DNA from: JADGGM01 sp025449955 | GTDB taxonomy: Bacteria > Gemmatimonadota > Gemmatimonadetes > Gemmatimonadales > Gemmatimonadaceae | Assembly: GCA_036554285.1 (NCBI GenBank) | Contig: DATBNO010000005.1 | Span: forward strand, 1-46,448 | Direction: 5' to 3' | Length of the DNA: 46,448 bases | In this document: positions 24,844-33,568 of the stretch, one piece after another | Layout of the letters: every line of letters starts with the position of its first letter | Position numbering within the stretch: position 1 is the stretch's first letter | The notes under the pieces: generated by a model | Seen by the model: only the letters and a program-made list of their open reading frames with translations | The model's database searches: none | Told to the model about the DNA's origin: nothing | Program-made: the position numbers and the translations under genes

Positions 24844-26100
24844 TCAGCGCGGCGGGACGGGTTTGAGGTCGACGACGCGGGCGGATTCGGCGCGTTGGAC
24901 GAGCACGCGGCGGATGCGCGACGGCTCGGCGTCCACCACCGTGAGCTCGTAGTCGCCGAGGTGGAACCGTTCGCCGATGGCCGGGATGCGGCCGAGCGAC
25001 CGCACGATGGCCCCGCCTAACGTCTGGGCGCGGTCGCCGTCGCTGCCTAACGCCAAGCCCGTGCGGCGCTCCACCTCGTCGAGCGGCGTGGACGCGTCGA
25101 GCACGGTGGGGCGCTCGGCGCCGGCGATTTGGTCGGCCACGGCCGGCTCGTCGTGCTCGTCGCGGATGTCGCCGACGAGCTCCTCGAGCAAGTCCTCGAG
25201 CGTCACGATGCCCGCCGTCCCGCCGAACTCGTCGAGCACCACCGCCAGGTGTCGCTGGGCGCGGAGCATCTCGAACAGCACGCTGCTGAGGCGCGTCGAG
25301 AGCGGCGCCTGTGCCACCTGGCGAATGGGCGGCATGCGATGGCCGCCGGTCTCGAGGACGTCGAACACGTGCACCATGCCGATGATGTGGTCCATCGAGT
25401 CGCGATACACCGGCACGCGGCTGTAGCCCGACTGCGCGATGGCGCGCGCCATCTCCTCCGGCGGCGTCGCTTCGTCCACGGCGAACACGGCCGTGCGCGG
25501 CGTCATCACATCGCGAACGACTTTTTCGCCGAACTCGACCAGTCCGGCGATGATGTCGATCTCGGATTGTTCGCCGATGCCTTCCAGCTCGCCCTCCCGC
25601 AGCATGTCCTCGACGCCTTCGCTAGCCGGCGCCAGCGCCGAGTGCGATCGGGGGGTGAGCGACCGCCCAACGGCGCGGGCGGCATCGAGCGCCGGCGCGA
25701 GAATGAACGCCGCCACGTCTAACGGCGGCACGAGCACCGGCAGGAGACCCGGCGCCCAGCGGCGCGCGATGGCGCGCGGCACCAGTTGGCCCACGATGAG
25801 GAACGCGAGCACGAGCGCGACGGTCTCGCCCGCCACGGCCCACGCCGATCGGCCGTCGCCCGCGCCTAACAATGCGCCGGCGATGGCAACCAGCAGCGCC
25901 GTCCCCGCGCCCGCCGCCGTCACGAGGCGTTGCGGCCGCGCGAGCAGGGCGCTCTCGCCGAGTCCAGCCGGCGTCGCGAGGCGCTGCTCCGCCCAACGGC
26001 GGAGCCACACGCGGCTCACCGACCGCACGGCGGTGGCCGCGGCCGTCAGCCACGCGACGATCACGACGCAGAGCGCGATGAGCAGTCCCGTTGGGCTCAC
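24844..26100 (-). CDS. CNNM/CorC-type transporter, DUF21 + CBS pair + CorC_HlyC (second copy)
   Basis: A 418-residue membrane protein. Two or three hydrophobic segments (about residues 3-20, 60-100) form a DUF21 domain. They are followed by an acidic linker (ELEGIGEQSEIDIIAGLVEFG), VRDVMTPRTAVFAVD and the CBS pair (YSRVPVYRDSMDHIIGMVHVFD; HLAVVLDEFGGTAGIVTLEDLLEELVGDI), and the C-terminal CorC_HlyC domain (LGGAIVRSLGRIPAIGERFHLGDYELTVV). These proteins are linked to Mg2+/Co2+ transport or efflux. The GTG at 26100 overlaps the previous TGA. It is a diverged tandem duplicate of the gene upstream, with a degenerate DUF21 (poor membrane motif conservation). Confidence 0.88.
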   Translation of the reverse strand: MSPTGLLIALCVVIVAWLTAAATAVRSVSRVWLRRWAEQRLATPAGLGESALLARPQRLVTAAGAGTALLVAIAGALLGAGDGRSAWAVAGETVALVLAFLIVGQLVPRAIARRWAPGLLPVLVPPLDVAAFILAPALDAARAVGRSLTPRSHSALAPASEGVEDMLREGELEGIGEQSEIDIIAGLVEFGEKVVRDVMTPRTAVFAVDEATPPEEMARAIAQSGYSRVPVYRDSMDHIIGMVHVFDVLETGGHRMPPIRQVAQAPLSTRLSSVLFEMLRAQRHLAVVLDEFGGTAGIVTLEDLLEELVGDIRDEHDEPAVADQIAGAERPTVLDASTPLDEVERRTGLALGSDGDRAQTLGGAIVRSLGRIPAIGERFHLGDYELTVVDAEPSRIRRVLVQRAESARVVDLKPVPPR

Positions 26101-27332
26101 GAGACGCGCTCCACCGGCGATTCGGGCCGCTCGAAATACACCCGGTCCACGCGCCGCCGATTCACGCGTTCGACCACGATACGGAACCCGTCCAGCTCCA
26201 GCTCCTGCCCGGCCTTCGGCACGTGGCCAACGACCTCGAAGATGAGACCGCCCACGGTATTGACATCGGGCCGGTCGAAATGGTGGCCTAACGCATCGGA
26301 CAGCTCGTCCAACGTCACGCGGCCCGACACCCACCACCGGCGACCATCCTCCGCTTCGATGGGCGGCTCCTCGCGATCGTATTCATCGCGGATGTCGCCG
26401 ACGATCTCCTCGAGGACGTTCTCGATGGTGACCAATCCGGCCGTACCGCCGAACTCGTCAACGACGATCGCAATGTGCGAGCGCGTCGCCTTGAAGTCGC
26501 GCAGTTGGGCCTCGATGGTTTTGCTTTCGGGGATGAACGACGCCGGGCGTGCGATCGATTCCCACCCCGCCGCCGGCTCCTGATCGGCGATCACCGCCGG
26601 CAAGAGATCCTTGGCGAACAGGATGCCGGTGATGTGATCGATGGTCTCGTCGTATACGGGAAGTCGAGCGTGCTGCGAGCTGCGCACGCGATCCAGGACC
26701 TCCGACCACGGCGTGCCGCGCTCGAGGCCGAAGATGTCGACGCGCGGCACCATCACTTCGTGCACTTCGGTGTCGCTGAACGAGAACACGCGATGCATGA
26801 TCGCGCGGTGCGGCGACGCGTCCTGCGGCGTCACGATGCGCCGGAACTGCTCCGCCGTGATCTCGCGATCGTTGTGTCCCGGGGCGTAGGGCGGCAACAG
26901 GCGCCGCAACGCCGCGTCGAGCATCGCGCCGGCAGCCACCAACGGTCGCATGGTGACATCGACAGCGCGAATGACCGCGCCCAACGCAGCGAGGGCGCCG
27001 GCGCCCACCGCCTCGCCCGCCGCCCGCGGGATGATGTCGCCTACCACAACGGCCACGGCCGCAATGCCTATTCCGGCAGCCAGCGCGACGCCCGTGGACT
27101 GCGCGGCGAGCTCGAACGCCCGCGCCGACAGCACGCCGGCGATCACGAGCGCGATGAGTCGCGCGATGGAGAGCGAGCGGTGCGTGGCATCGCGCGACCC
27201 ACCCGTCGGCGCTTCGGTTGCGACGCCGGCGTTGGGCATGTCGGATACCGACAGGAGCGCGCCGTCCGCGGCCGCGATCAAGGCCGCGGACACGAGCGCG
27301 ATCAGCGCCACGATCAACGCGACCGTGCTCAC
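26097..27332 (-). CDS. CNNM/CorC-type transporter, DUF21 + CBS pair + CorC_HlyC (first copy)
   Basis: A 411-residue membrane protein with the same layout as its downstream neighbour: hydrophobic DUF21 (about 1-115), a linker with REITAEQFRRIV, VHEVMVPRVDIFGL, CBS segments (HARLPVYDETIDHITGILFAKDLL; HIAIVVDEFGGTAGLVTIENVLEEIVGDIRDEYD) and CorC_HlyC (TVGGLIFEVVGHVPKAGQELEL). The start is GTG at 27332, overlapping the ybeY stop (GTGA). Placement after ybeY and phoH is the widespread bacterial phoH-ybeY-corC cluster order. Whether it moves Mg2+ or another cation cannot be told. Confidence 0.9.
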   Translation of the reverse strand: MSTVALIVALIALVSAALIAAADGALLSVSDMPNAGVATEAPTGGSRDATHRSLSIARLIALVIAGVLSARAFELAAQSTGVALAAGIGIAAVAVVVGDIIPRAAGEAVGAGALAALGAVIRAVDVTMRPLVAAGAMLDAALRRLLPPYAPGHNDREITAEQFRRIVTPQDASPHRAIMHRVFSFSDTEVHEVMVPRVDIFGLERGTPWSEVLDRVRSSQHARLPVYDETIDHITGILFAKDLLPAVIADQEPAAGWESIARPASFIPESKTIEAQLRDFKATRSHIAIVVDEFGGTAGLVTIENVLEEIVGDIRDEYDREEPPIEAEDGRRWWVSGRVTLDELSDALGHHFDRPDVNTVGGLIFEVVGHVPKAGQELELDGFRIVVERVNRRRVDRVYFERPESPVERVS

Positions 27333-27769
27333 GCCCACGCCCCGCGCGCGCGAGAGAGCAACTGCTCCTGGCGCTTCCACATTGGCGATGACTCGCGGCC
27401 CATCGCGGGATGATCGTGGCCGAGTACGTGGAGCGTGCCATGGACGACGAGCCGGGCGAGCTCCTCGCGAACACTCACGCCGCCGCGATGCGCGTTCTCT
27501 CGCGCGACGCTCGGCGCGATGTAGACGTCGCCCACGAGCGGCGTGCCGTCGGCGCGCTCGAACGGAAACGCGATCACGTCCGTTGGGCCGCGTTGGCCCA
27601 AGTGCCGCGCGTTGATCCGCGCGATGGCCGGCGCGGTGACGAACGCGATCGACAGCTCCGCCGATCGCACGCCTTCCGCGTGCAGCACGCGATCGGCGAG
27701 CCCGGCCACCCGACGACGCGACAGCGGCAGCCGGCCCGCGCGCGACGTCACGTGCACCACGCGCGTCAT
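27329..27769 (-). CDS. ybeY: rRNA maturation endoribonuclease YbeY
   Basis: A 146-residue metallo-endoribonuclease needed for 16S rRNA 3' end processing and ribosome quality control. The zinc site is the conserved VVHGTLHVLGHDH (three histidines in the HGxLHxxGxDH pattern). The N-terminal half carries the family text AELSIAFVTAPAIARINARHLG and DVIAFPFE. The ATG at 27769 overlaps the pgpH-like stop by four bases; 84 residues of upstream frame are shadow. Length is normal for the family. It sits between the pgpH-like and CorC genes, a conserved neighbourhood. Confidence 0.95.
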   Translation of the reverse strand: MTRVVHVTSRAGRLPLSRRRVAGLADRVLHAEGVRSAELSIAFVTAPAIARINARHLGQRGPTDVIAFPFERADGTPLVGDVYIAPSVARENAHRGGVSVREELARLVVHGTLHVLGHDHPAMGRESSPMWKRQEQLLSRARGAWA

Positions 27770-30003
27770 GCGGACGCGAACTCCGACGAGATGCCGCCGG
27801 CCGCCGCCGGATAATCGATGCGGCTGTGGTACATCCCGCTCAACACGCGCGCGAACTGCTCCTTGATGATTTCGATCTGGCGCAGCGTGAGCGGCGCATC
27901 GCGCAGCTGCCCCTGGTCCATGCGTTGGCGTACCATGTGCTCGATCACGTCGCGAATGCGCGCCGGCGTGGGCTCGGCGAGCACGCGCACCGCCGCCTCG
28001 ACGCCGTCGGCGAGCATGCACACCGCCGTCTCGGACGACTGCGGAATGGGGCCCGGGTACGCGAAGTCGGCCAAGTTAGGCAGCGACCCGCCGTCGTGCT
28101 CGCGCGCCTTTTCGAGGAAGTACGCGATCGGCGCCGTGCCGTGATGCTCGGGGATGAACGCCGAAATCGCCGTCGGGACGTGATACTCGGCGGCGAGGTC
28201 CATGCCTTCGCGCACGTGGTTCCGGATGATCGACGCGCTCGTGCCGGGCTTGAGCTTGTCGTGCGGATTCCGTCCGCCGGCCTGATTCTCCACGAAGTAC
28301 TGCGGCTTCGTGAGCTTGCCGATGTCGTGATAGTACGTGCCGACGCGCGCCAGGAGCCCGTTCGCGCCGATGGCCGTAGCCGCCGCCTCGACCAGGTTCG
28401 CCATCGCGATGGTGTGCGCGTACGTCCCCGGCGCCTCGAGACTCAGCCGCCGGAGCAGCGGGCGGTTGAGATCCGAGTATTCGATGAGCGTGAGGTGCGT
28501 CGTGATCCCGGTGAACCGCTCCGCCAGCGGCACGAGGAACATCGCGAACACCACCGACACGACAGCGTTGCCGATGCCTAACCCGGCGCTGGTGGCGATC
28601 TCTCCCGAGCCCCAGCCCAGCGTGAGGCCGATCGCGAGGGCGGCGAACAGGTACGCGACCCCGATGGTGATGACGTACTGATACGATTGCTCGCGCCGCA
28701 GAATGACGCGCACGCTCAACGCCGCCGCGGCTCCGCCCACCAAGTTGATGAAGAGCGCGTTGGTCCCTCGATACACGCTCTGCCCGCCCACGAGCACGGC
28801 CAGGATCATTGCCGCGATCATGCTGATGCGCGAGTCGAAGAGCACGCTGCAAATGATGGCGGCGAGCGCGACGGGCACGAGCTCCGGATGCACGGGCTGC
28901 CACGTGGCCGCCACCGCCGCGACGCCGAGCACGAGCAGGAAGAGGCTCGCAAACAAGGCCAGCGAGCGAAACGCGCTGTAGAGCTGTGGCCGGAAGAGCA
29001 CGATCGCAATGCCGAAGATGGCCAGCACGAGCGCATTGTACGCGATGCTCCCGGCGATGCGGCCTAACGCACGCTGCCCGCGCGTGCGGGCCTGCATCGC
29101 GTCGTGCAGCGCGCGCATCTTCTGAAATTCCGGCTGCCCCACCACCTCGTGCGCGCCCACGATCTTCTCGCCGGCCCGAACCATGTACTGATTCACGTTC
29201 ACCGAGTTGCGCAGCTCTTGGCGGCGCTGTTCGGTGGCGGCTTGATCGAGGGTGACCGTTGGGCGGAAGAACGCGCTCAGCAGTTTGAGATAGAGCGCGC
29301 TGGCCACCGACGAATTCGCATCGGGCTCGAAGGCCCGCGATCGCGAGAGGAGCGATGCGAACGAGAGCAGGCTGTCCACCATCACGCTTCGTTCCTGGCC
29401 CTCGCGCCGCACGATCACGTCGCCGCGCAGGTCATCCACCGTGTTGCCCGACGCGATGCCCACCGACAGCCAGCGCGCGTATGCGCGGCGTACGGCGTCG
29501 AGCATCGCGCGGCGTCGCGCGCTCGACGCCAGATAGTCCGCTTCGGCGGCGGTGAGCGTCACGCCCTCGAGTCCGGCCGCGGCGATGAGCGCAGTCCGTT
29601 GGGCAGCCGCCGCCGCGTGCGCGGCGGCGCCGCGATCGACGGTGTGCGTCAGCGTGTCCATGAACGCGCGCAACTGTCCCTGCGCCGAGTCGAGCGCCGC
29701 CTGCCGATACTCGAGGATGGGCTTCACCGACTGCGCGAGCTCGTTCCGCTCTTCCGCCAGTGCCGTGGGCGATTTGGGCACCACGAACGCGAACGGCGCG
29801 ATCACGTTCTCGGTGGCCACCGACCCCACTTCGAAGATGGGCGAGTCGACGGCGGGCGCGTTCGGAAAGAGCAGGTACGTGACGACCGCCAGGAACACCA
29901 GCAGCGCGATGCGCAGGCCGTGATATCCGAGACGCGCCCGCGTCGAGAACGGCGGGCCGCCGGCGCCTCCGGCGTTGCGCTCGATCGGCAGGCGAATGGC
30001 CAC
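27766..30003 (-). CDS. 7TM-HD domain protein, PgpH-like c-di-AMP phosphodiesterase candidate
   Basis: A 745-residue membrane protein. There is one N-terminal membrane segment (about residues 30-47) and an extracytoplasmic 7TMR-HDED-type region (about 60-310). A multi-helix membrane part follows (about 318-495), and a cytoplasmic HD domain has His530 (YAHTIAMANLVEAAATAIG), His559-Asp560 (YYHDIGKLTKPQYFVENQ) and a later EHHGT segment. Relatives such as Listeria PgpH hydrolyse c-di-AMP. The start is GTG (VAIRLPIERN) two bases after the phoH stop. The phoH-pgpH-ybeY order is well conserved in Firmicutes and other phyla. No c-di-AMP synthase (DacA) is in the window, so the substrate is by family only. 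Confidence 0.9.
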   Translation of the reverse strand: MAIRLPIERNAGGAGGPPFSTRARLGYHGLRIALLVFLAVVTYLLFPNAPAVDSPIFEVGSVATENVIAPFAFVVPKSPTALAEERNELAQSVKPILEYRQAALDSAQGQLRAFMDTLTHTVDRGAAAHAAAAAQRTALIAAAGLEGVTLTAAEADYLASSARRRAMLDAVRRAYARWLSVGIASGNTVDDLRGDVIVRREGQERSVMVDSLLSFASLLSRSRAFEPDANSSVASALYLKLLSAFFRPTVTLDQAATEQRRQELRNSVNVNQYMVRAGEKIVGAHEVVGQPEFQKMRALHDAMQARTRGQRALGRIAGSIAYNALVLAIFGIAIVLFRPQLYSAFRSLALFASLFLLVLGVAAVAATWQPVHPELVPVALAAIICSVLFDSRISMIAAMILAVLVGGQSVYRGTNALFINLVGGAAAALSVRVILRREQSYQYVITIGVAYLFAALAIGLTLGWGSGEIATSAGLGIGNAVVSVVFAMFLVPLAERFTGITTHLTLIEYSDLNRPLLRRLSLEAPGTYAHTIAMANLVEAAATAIGANGLLARVGTYYHDIGKLTKPQYFVENQAGGRNPHDKLKPGTSASIIRNHVREGMDLAAEYHVPTAISAFIPEHHGTAPIAYFLEKAREHDGGSLPNLADFAYPGPIPQSSETAVCMLADGVEAAVRVLAEPTPARIRDVIEHMVRQRMDQGQLRDAPLTLRQIEIIKEQFARVLSGMYHSRIDYPAAAGGISSEFASA

Positions 30004-30005
30004 CG

Positions 30006-30974
30006 TTAGTCGGTGCCCGCGTCGCGCGCGTAGGCACGGATGATGTCGCGCACCAAGCGGTGCCGGATCACATCAGCGTCGGTCAGGTAGTGGAAGCCGA
30101 TGCCGTCGATCCCCTTGAGGATGCGCTCGATCTCGATGAGTCCCGACTGCTCGCGCGACGGCAGGTCGATCTGCGTCTTGTCGCCCGTGATCACGGCCTT
30201 CGAGTTCACGCCTAACCGTGTGAGGAACATCTTCATCTGCGCGCTGGTGGCGTTCTGCGATTCGTCGAGAATCACGAACGCGTCGGCCAGCGTGCGGCCG
30301 CGCATGTACGCCAACGGCGCGATCTCGATGACGCGCGTCTCGAGCGCCTTCATGATGCGCTCCGGCGGCATCATGTCGTCGAGCGCGTCGTAAAGCGGGC
30401 GCAGGTACGGATCGACCTTGGCCTGCAAGTCGCCGGGCAGGAAGCCCAGGCTCTCGCCGGCTTCGACCGCCGGCCGCGCCAGCACGATGCGGCGGACGCG
30501 CTTGCGGGCCAGCGCTTCCACGGCCATCGCGACGGCCAGATACGTTTTGCCGGTGCCGGCGGGGCCGATACCAACGACGATGTCGTTCTCGGTAATGAGA
30601 TTGAGGTACGCGGCCTGGCCCGGTGTCTTGGGCTGGATGATGCGGCGGACGCCGGGCAGCACGATGCGCGTCTCGTCGCTCGGCCCCGTGCCGTTGCCGT
30701 TCCCGTCCGTGCCGCCGTCTTCGCCTAACCGCACGATGTCGTCGGGGCCCAACGGAAGGAGCTGGCGCGCCGCGTCGAGCATGCGTTGGGCAACCGCCGT
30801 TGCCCGCTCGACCGATGCCGCCGTGCCGCTCAGCGTGAGCGCGTCGCCGCGCAGCGACACCTTGGTGCCGGTCATGCGCGACAGCTGGATCAGGTTCGCG
30901 TCGTTGACGCCGGCCAGTGTGAGCAGGTCCGCGCCGTCGGTGCTCAACCGGTGGGTGACGGTCTCGTCGCTCAC
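30006..30974 (-). CDS. phoH: PhoH/YbeZ family ATPase
   Basis: A 322-residue P-loop ATPase. An N-terminal KH-like portion (NDANLIQLSRMTGTKVSLRGDALTLSG) is followed by a Gly/Asp-rich linker, the PKTPGQAAYLNLI motif, Walker A GPAGTGKT (137-144) and Walker B VILDESQN. A conserved KAVITGDKTQIDLP segment follows. PhoH works with YbeY in RNA metabolism and is encoded two genes away, as is common. The GTG at 30974 (VSDETVTHRL) is four bases before the aspS stop; the longer upstream frame is aspS shadow. Confidence 0.93.
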   Translation of the reverse strand: MSDETVTHRLSTDGADLLTLAGVNDANLIQLSRMTGTKVSLRGDALTLSGTAASVERATAVAQRMLDAARQLLPLGPDDIVRLGEDGGTDGNGNGTGPSDETRIVLPGVRRIIQPKTPGQAAYLNLITENDIVVGIGPAGTGKTYLAVAMAVEALARKRVRRIVLARPAVEAGESLGFLPGDLQAKVDPYLRPLYDALDDMMPPERIMKALETRVIEIAPLAYMRGRTLADAFVILDESQNATSAQMKMFLTRLGVNSKAVITGDKTQIDLPSREQSGLIEIERILKGIDGIGFHYLTDADVIRHRLVRDIIRAYARDAGTD

Positions 30975-30978
30975 GCCC

Positions 30979-32778
30979 TCACTCCTTGCCGTTGGTGTCG
31001 GCGATGCGCACGTGCAGCGCGCGCAAATCCGCGTCCGGCACCTTGCTCGGCGCACCCTCGAAGAGCGCGCTGGCCGTGGTCGTCTTGGGGAACGCAATCA
31101 CGTCGCGCAGGGACGGGGTGCCGGCGAGCAACATCGCGATGCGGTCGACCCCCATGGCGATGCCGCCGTGCGGCGGCGCACCGGAGCGCAGCCCTTCGAG
31201 CAGGAAGCCGAAGCGTCGTTGCGCCGTCTCGTCATCGATCCCGATGAGCGCGAACACGCGCCGCTGCATCTCGGGGTCGTGGATGCGGATGCTGCCGCCG
31301 CCCATCTCCATGCCGTTGAGCACGATGTCGTAGGCCTGCGCGCGGGCGCGCGGCGGATCGGACGCCAGCAAGCCGGCGTCGTCCGGGTGCGGGGCCGTGA
31401 ACGGGTGGTGCGTTGCGCCTAACGCTCCGGTCTCGTGGTCGCGCTCGAACATCGGGAAATCCGTCACCCACAGGAACTCGAGCGCGTCCGCTGGAATGAT
31501 GCCCATCACGCGCGCCGCCTCTTGCCGCACGCGATCGAGCGCCGGATTGGTGACGCGATCGGGGCCGGCCGCGAACACGGCCAGGTCGCCATCGGCGAGC
31601 GCCAAGCGCTCGCGCGCGCCCGCGTCCAGGAATTTGGCGGGCGGACCCGTCACCTCGCCGTTCTCGCGTTTGAGCCGCAGCAGGCCGCCCGCGCCGGCGC
31701 TCTTGGCCACCGCCTCGAGGTCGTCCACCTGCTTCCGCGACAGCGACGCTCCGTTAGGCACGCGCATGCCCCGGACGCGCCCGCCCGCCGCGATCGCCGA
31801 GCGCGCAATGCCGAGCTCGGTGGCGCCGAAGAGGTCGCTGGCGTCGAACAATTCGAGACCGTAGCGGAGGTCCGGCCGGTCGATGCCGTAGCGCTCCATG
31901 GCCTCCGCGTACCGCATCTGGCGGAACGGCGCCGTGATCGCGTGGCCGCCCTCGCGCCACAACTCGACGAACAGCGCCTCCGTTAGGCGGATGATGTCGG
32001 CCGCCTGGACGAACGACGCCTCGATGTCGATCTGCGTGAACTCGGGCTGCCGGTCCGCGCGCAGATCCTCGTCCCGGAAGCACCGCGCGATCTGGAAGTA
32101 GCGGTCGAAGCCCGACACCATGAGCAACTGCTTGTAGAGCTGCGGCGATTGGGGCAGCGCATAGAACTCGCCGCGGTGCAGCCGGCTGGGCACCACGTAG
32201 TCCCGCGCGCCCTCGGGCGTCGGCTTGGTGAGGATCGGCGTTTCGATCTCCAGGAATCCTTCGCCGGAGAGAAACCGACGCGTCGCCTGCATCAGCCGGT
32301 GTCGGAGGATCAGATTGTGCTGCAGCTCGGGGCGCCGCAGATCGAGATAGCGATAGCGGAGCCGCTGCTCCTCCGACGGCAGCGCTTCACCCTTGGCGCG
32401 CGCCACGGGAATCGCCGGCGTCACAGCCGGTCCGACGACGCGCACCGAGCGGGCTTTCACCTCGATCTCGCCGGTCGCCATGTCGCGATTCTCGCCCGCC
32501 GGCGGCCGCCTCACGACGTCGCCTTCGACGAGCACGACGCTTTCCTTGCCCACCGCGGCTGCCGTGTCGCGGACCGCGTCGCCGACGAGCGCCGGGTCCA
32601 CCGACACCTGCACAATGCCGTCACGGTCGCGCAGGTCGAGGAACACGAGGCCCCCCAGGTTGCGCTTGCCGTGGACCCACCCGCCTAACTGGACGCTCGC
32701 GCCGACGTCGGCGGCGCGGAGCGTGCCGCAGCGCCGGCTCCGCAGCGTGGTGGCCTCGGTGCTGTTGGTCGTGGTCAT
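30979..32778 (-). CDS. aspS: Aspartyl-tRNA synthetase
   Basis: A 599-residue bacterial-type class II synthetase that charges tRNA-Asp. It has the OB-fold anticodon domain (VQLGGWVHGKRNLGGLVFLDLRDRDG), motif 2 (FRDEDLRADRQPEFTQIDIEASF), the bacterial GAD insertion in the middle and motif 3 (GIAMGVDRIAMLL). It keeps Leu in KRNLGG where non-discriminating enzymes usually have His, so it may be a discriminating type, but this is only one residue. The ATG has no strong ribosome binding site, and a 91-base gap separates it from the PTS IIA gene. It heads the 12-kb tightly packed run on the minus strand down to icmA. Confidence 0.96.
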   Translation of the reverse strand: MTTTNSTEATTLRSRRCGTLRAADVGASVQLGGWVHGKRNLGGLVFLDLRDRDGIVQVSVDPALVGDAVRDTAAAVGKESVVLVEGDVVRRPPAGENRDMATGEIEVKARSVRVVGPAVTPAIPVARAKGEALPSEEQRLRYRYLDLRRPELQHNLILRHRLMQATRRFLSGEGFLEIETPILTKPTPEGARDYVVPSRLHRGEFYALPQSPQLYKQLLMVSGFDRYFQIARCFRDEDLRADRQPEFTQIDIEASFVQAADIIRLTEALFVELWREGGHAITAPFRQMRYAEAMERYGIDRPDLRYGLELFDASDLFGATELGIARSAIAAGGRVRGMRVPNGASLSRKQVDDLEAVAKSAGAGGLLRLKRENGEVTGPPAKFLDAGARERLALADGDLAVFAAGPDRVTNPALDRVRQEAARVMGIIPADALEFLWVTDFPMFERDHETGALGATHHPFTAPHPDDAGLLASDPPRARAQAYDIVLNGMEMGGGSIRIHDPEMQRRVFALIGIDDETAQRRFGFLLEGLRSGAPPHGGIAMGVDRIAMLLAGTPSLRDVIAFPKTTTASALFEGAPSKVPDADLRALHVRIADTNGKE

Positions 32779-32869
32779 TCGGTTGGGGCGTTTCGTCGGT
32801 GCATGGACGTGGCGCGACGCGGCGCGCCACTGAGCGCCGCCCTCGCGGGCGGCACCTCGGGCGGCGCGT

Positions 32870-33382
32870 TCACGCCACCTCCAGGTCTCGAATCAGGCGG
32901 AGAAAATCGGGCGCCGACTGCGCTGCCACCAAGCTCGCGCGCAACGACTCGCGGCGCAGCAGCCGCGAGATCCGGCTCAGGGCCTTCACGTGCGCGCCGG
33001 CCGCGCTCTCGGGGCCCACCAACAAAAAGAACAGTTGCACCGGCTTCCCATCCAGCGCATCGAAGTCGACCGGCTCGTGCGCGACACCCGCTGCCAGCAC
33101 CAGCTGATCGACGTGCGGCGTTTTTCCATGGGGAATGGCGACGCCATCACCGATGCCGGTGCTCAGCACCAGCTCGCGCTCGCGCACCGACTCGAGAATC
33201 GACTCCGGGTCGACGGCCTCGCCCCGCCTTCCCGCCGACGGCGCCACGAGCGCGACGAGCTCGCGCAGCACATCGCTTTTCGTGCGGCTGGCCAGCGGCA
33301 CTTTGACCCGTTCCGCCGACAGCAGCTCGGAAAGCAGCACCTGTGCTCCGTCACTTGGGGGTGAATCTGAAACACTAACCAC
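32870..33382 (-). CDS. PTS IIA-like (fructose/nitrogen type) domain protein
   Basis: A 170-residue EIIA-type protein. The active-site histidine is in DGVAIPHGKTP (His85), with a downstream VQLFFLLVGP segment characteristic of PtsN/FruA IIA. The start is GTG at 33382 with GAGGT seven bases upstream; 82 upstream residues in the open frame are rejected. No transport IIB/IIC components are nearby, so it may be a regulatory IIA like PtsN, acting on potassium, nitrogen or other responses. It is divergent from rlmN. Confidence 0.87.
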   Translation of the reverse strand: MVSVSDSPPSDGAQVLLSELLSAERVKVPLASRTKSDVLRELVALVAPSAGRRGEAVDPESILESVRERELVLSTGIGDGVAIPHGKTPHVDQLVLAAGVAHEPVDFDALDGKPVQLFFLLVGPESAAGAHVKALSRISRLLRRESLRASLVAAQSAPDFLRLIRDLEVA

Positions 33383-33474
33383 GCCATTTACCTCATGGAA
33401 GCGCCCGGTCCGGGGGCATCTGTTTGCGCTCGTTGAATTTAACCCGGCGGGGCAGCCGCGGCTACGAGCGGACA

Positions 33475-33548
33475 GGGAAGCGCTCGCCGCCGATTCCCCG
33501 TTCCCCAAGCGAAGCGCCTCCCCAAGCGAGCGCCAGCGAGCGCTTCCC
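33475..33548. repeat. Long-range inverted repeat between PTS IIA and rlmN genes
   Basis: GGGAAGCGCTCG (33475-33486) is exactly complementary to CGAGCGCTTCCC (33537-33548), with 50 bases between the arms. The interior contains two imperfect copies of CCCCAAGCGA. On the plus strand it would fall in the rlmN leader, ending about 20 bases before the GTG start. No ribosome binding site is seen there. Its function is unknown. Confidence 0.45.
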
Positions 33549-33568
33549 TCGCCTCCTATCTTTCCCTC

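Noticed and set aside
30975..31097. N-terminal extensions of open frames, such as phoH to 31097, atuA to 17257, HD-GYP to 43285, trpA to 41445 and folK to 39057
   Set aside because: The extra residues overlap the upstream gene in another frame and are Arg-rich; the family start coincides with an ATG or GTG at or near the upstream stop.
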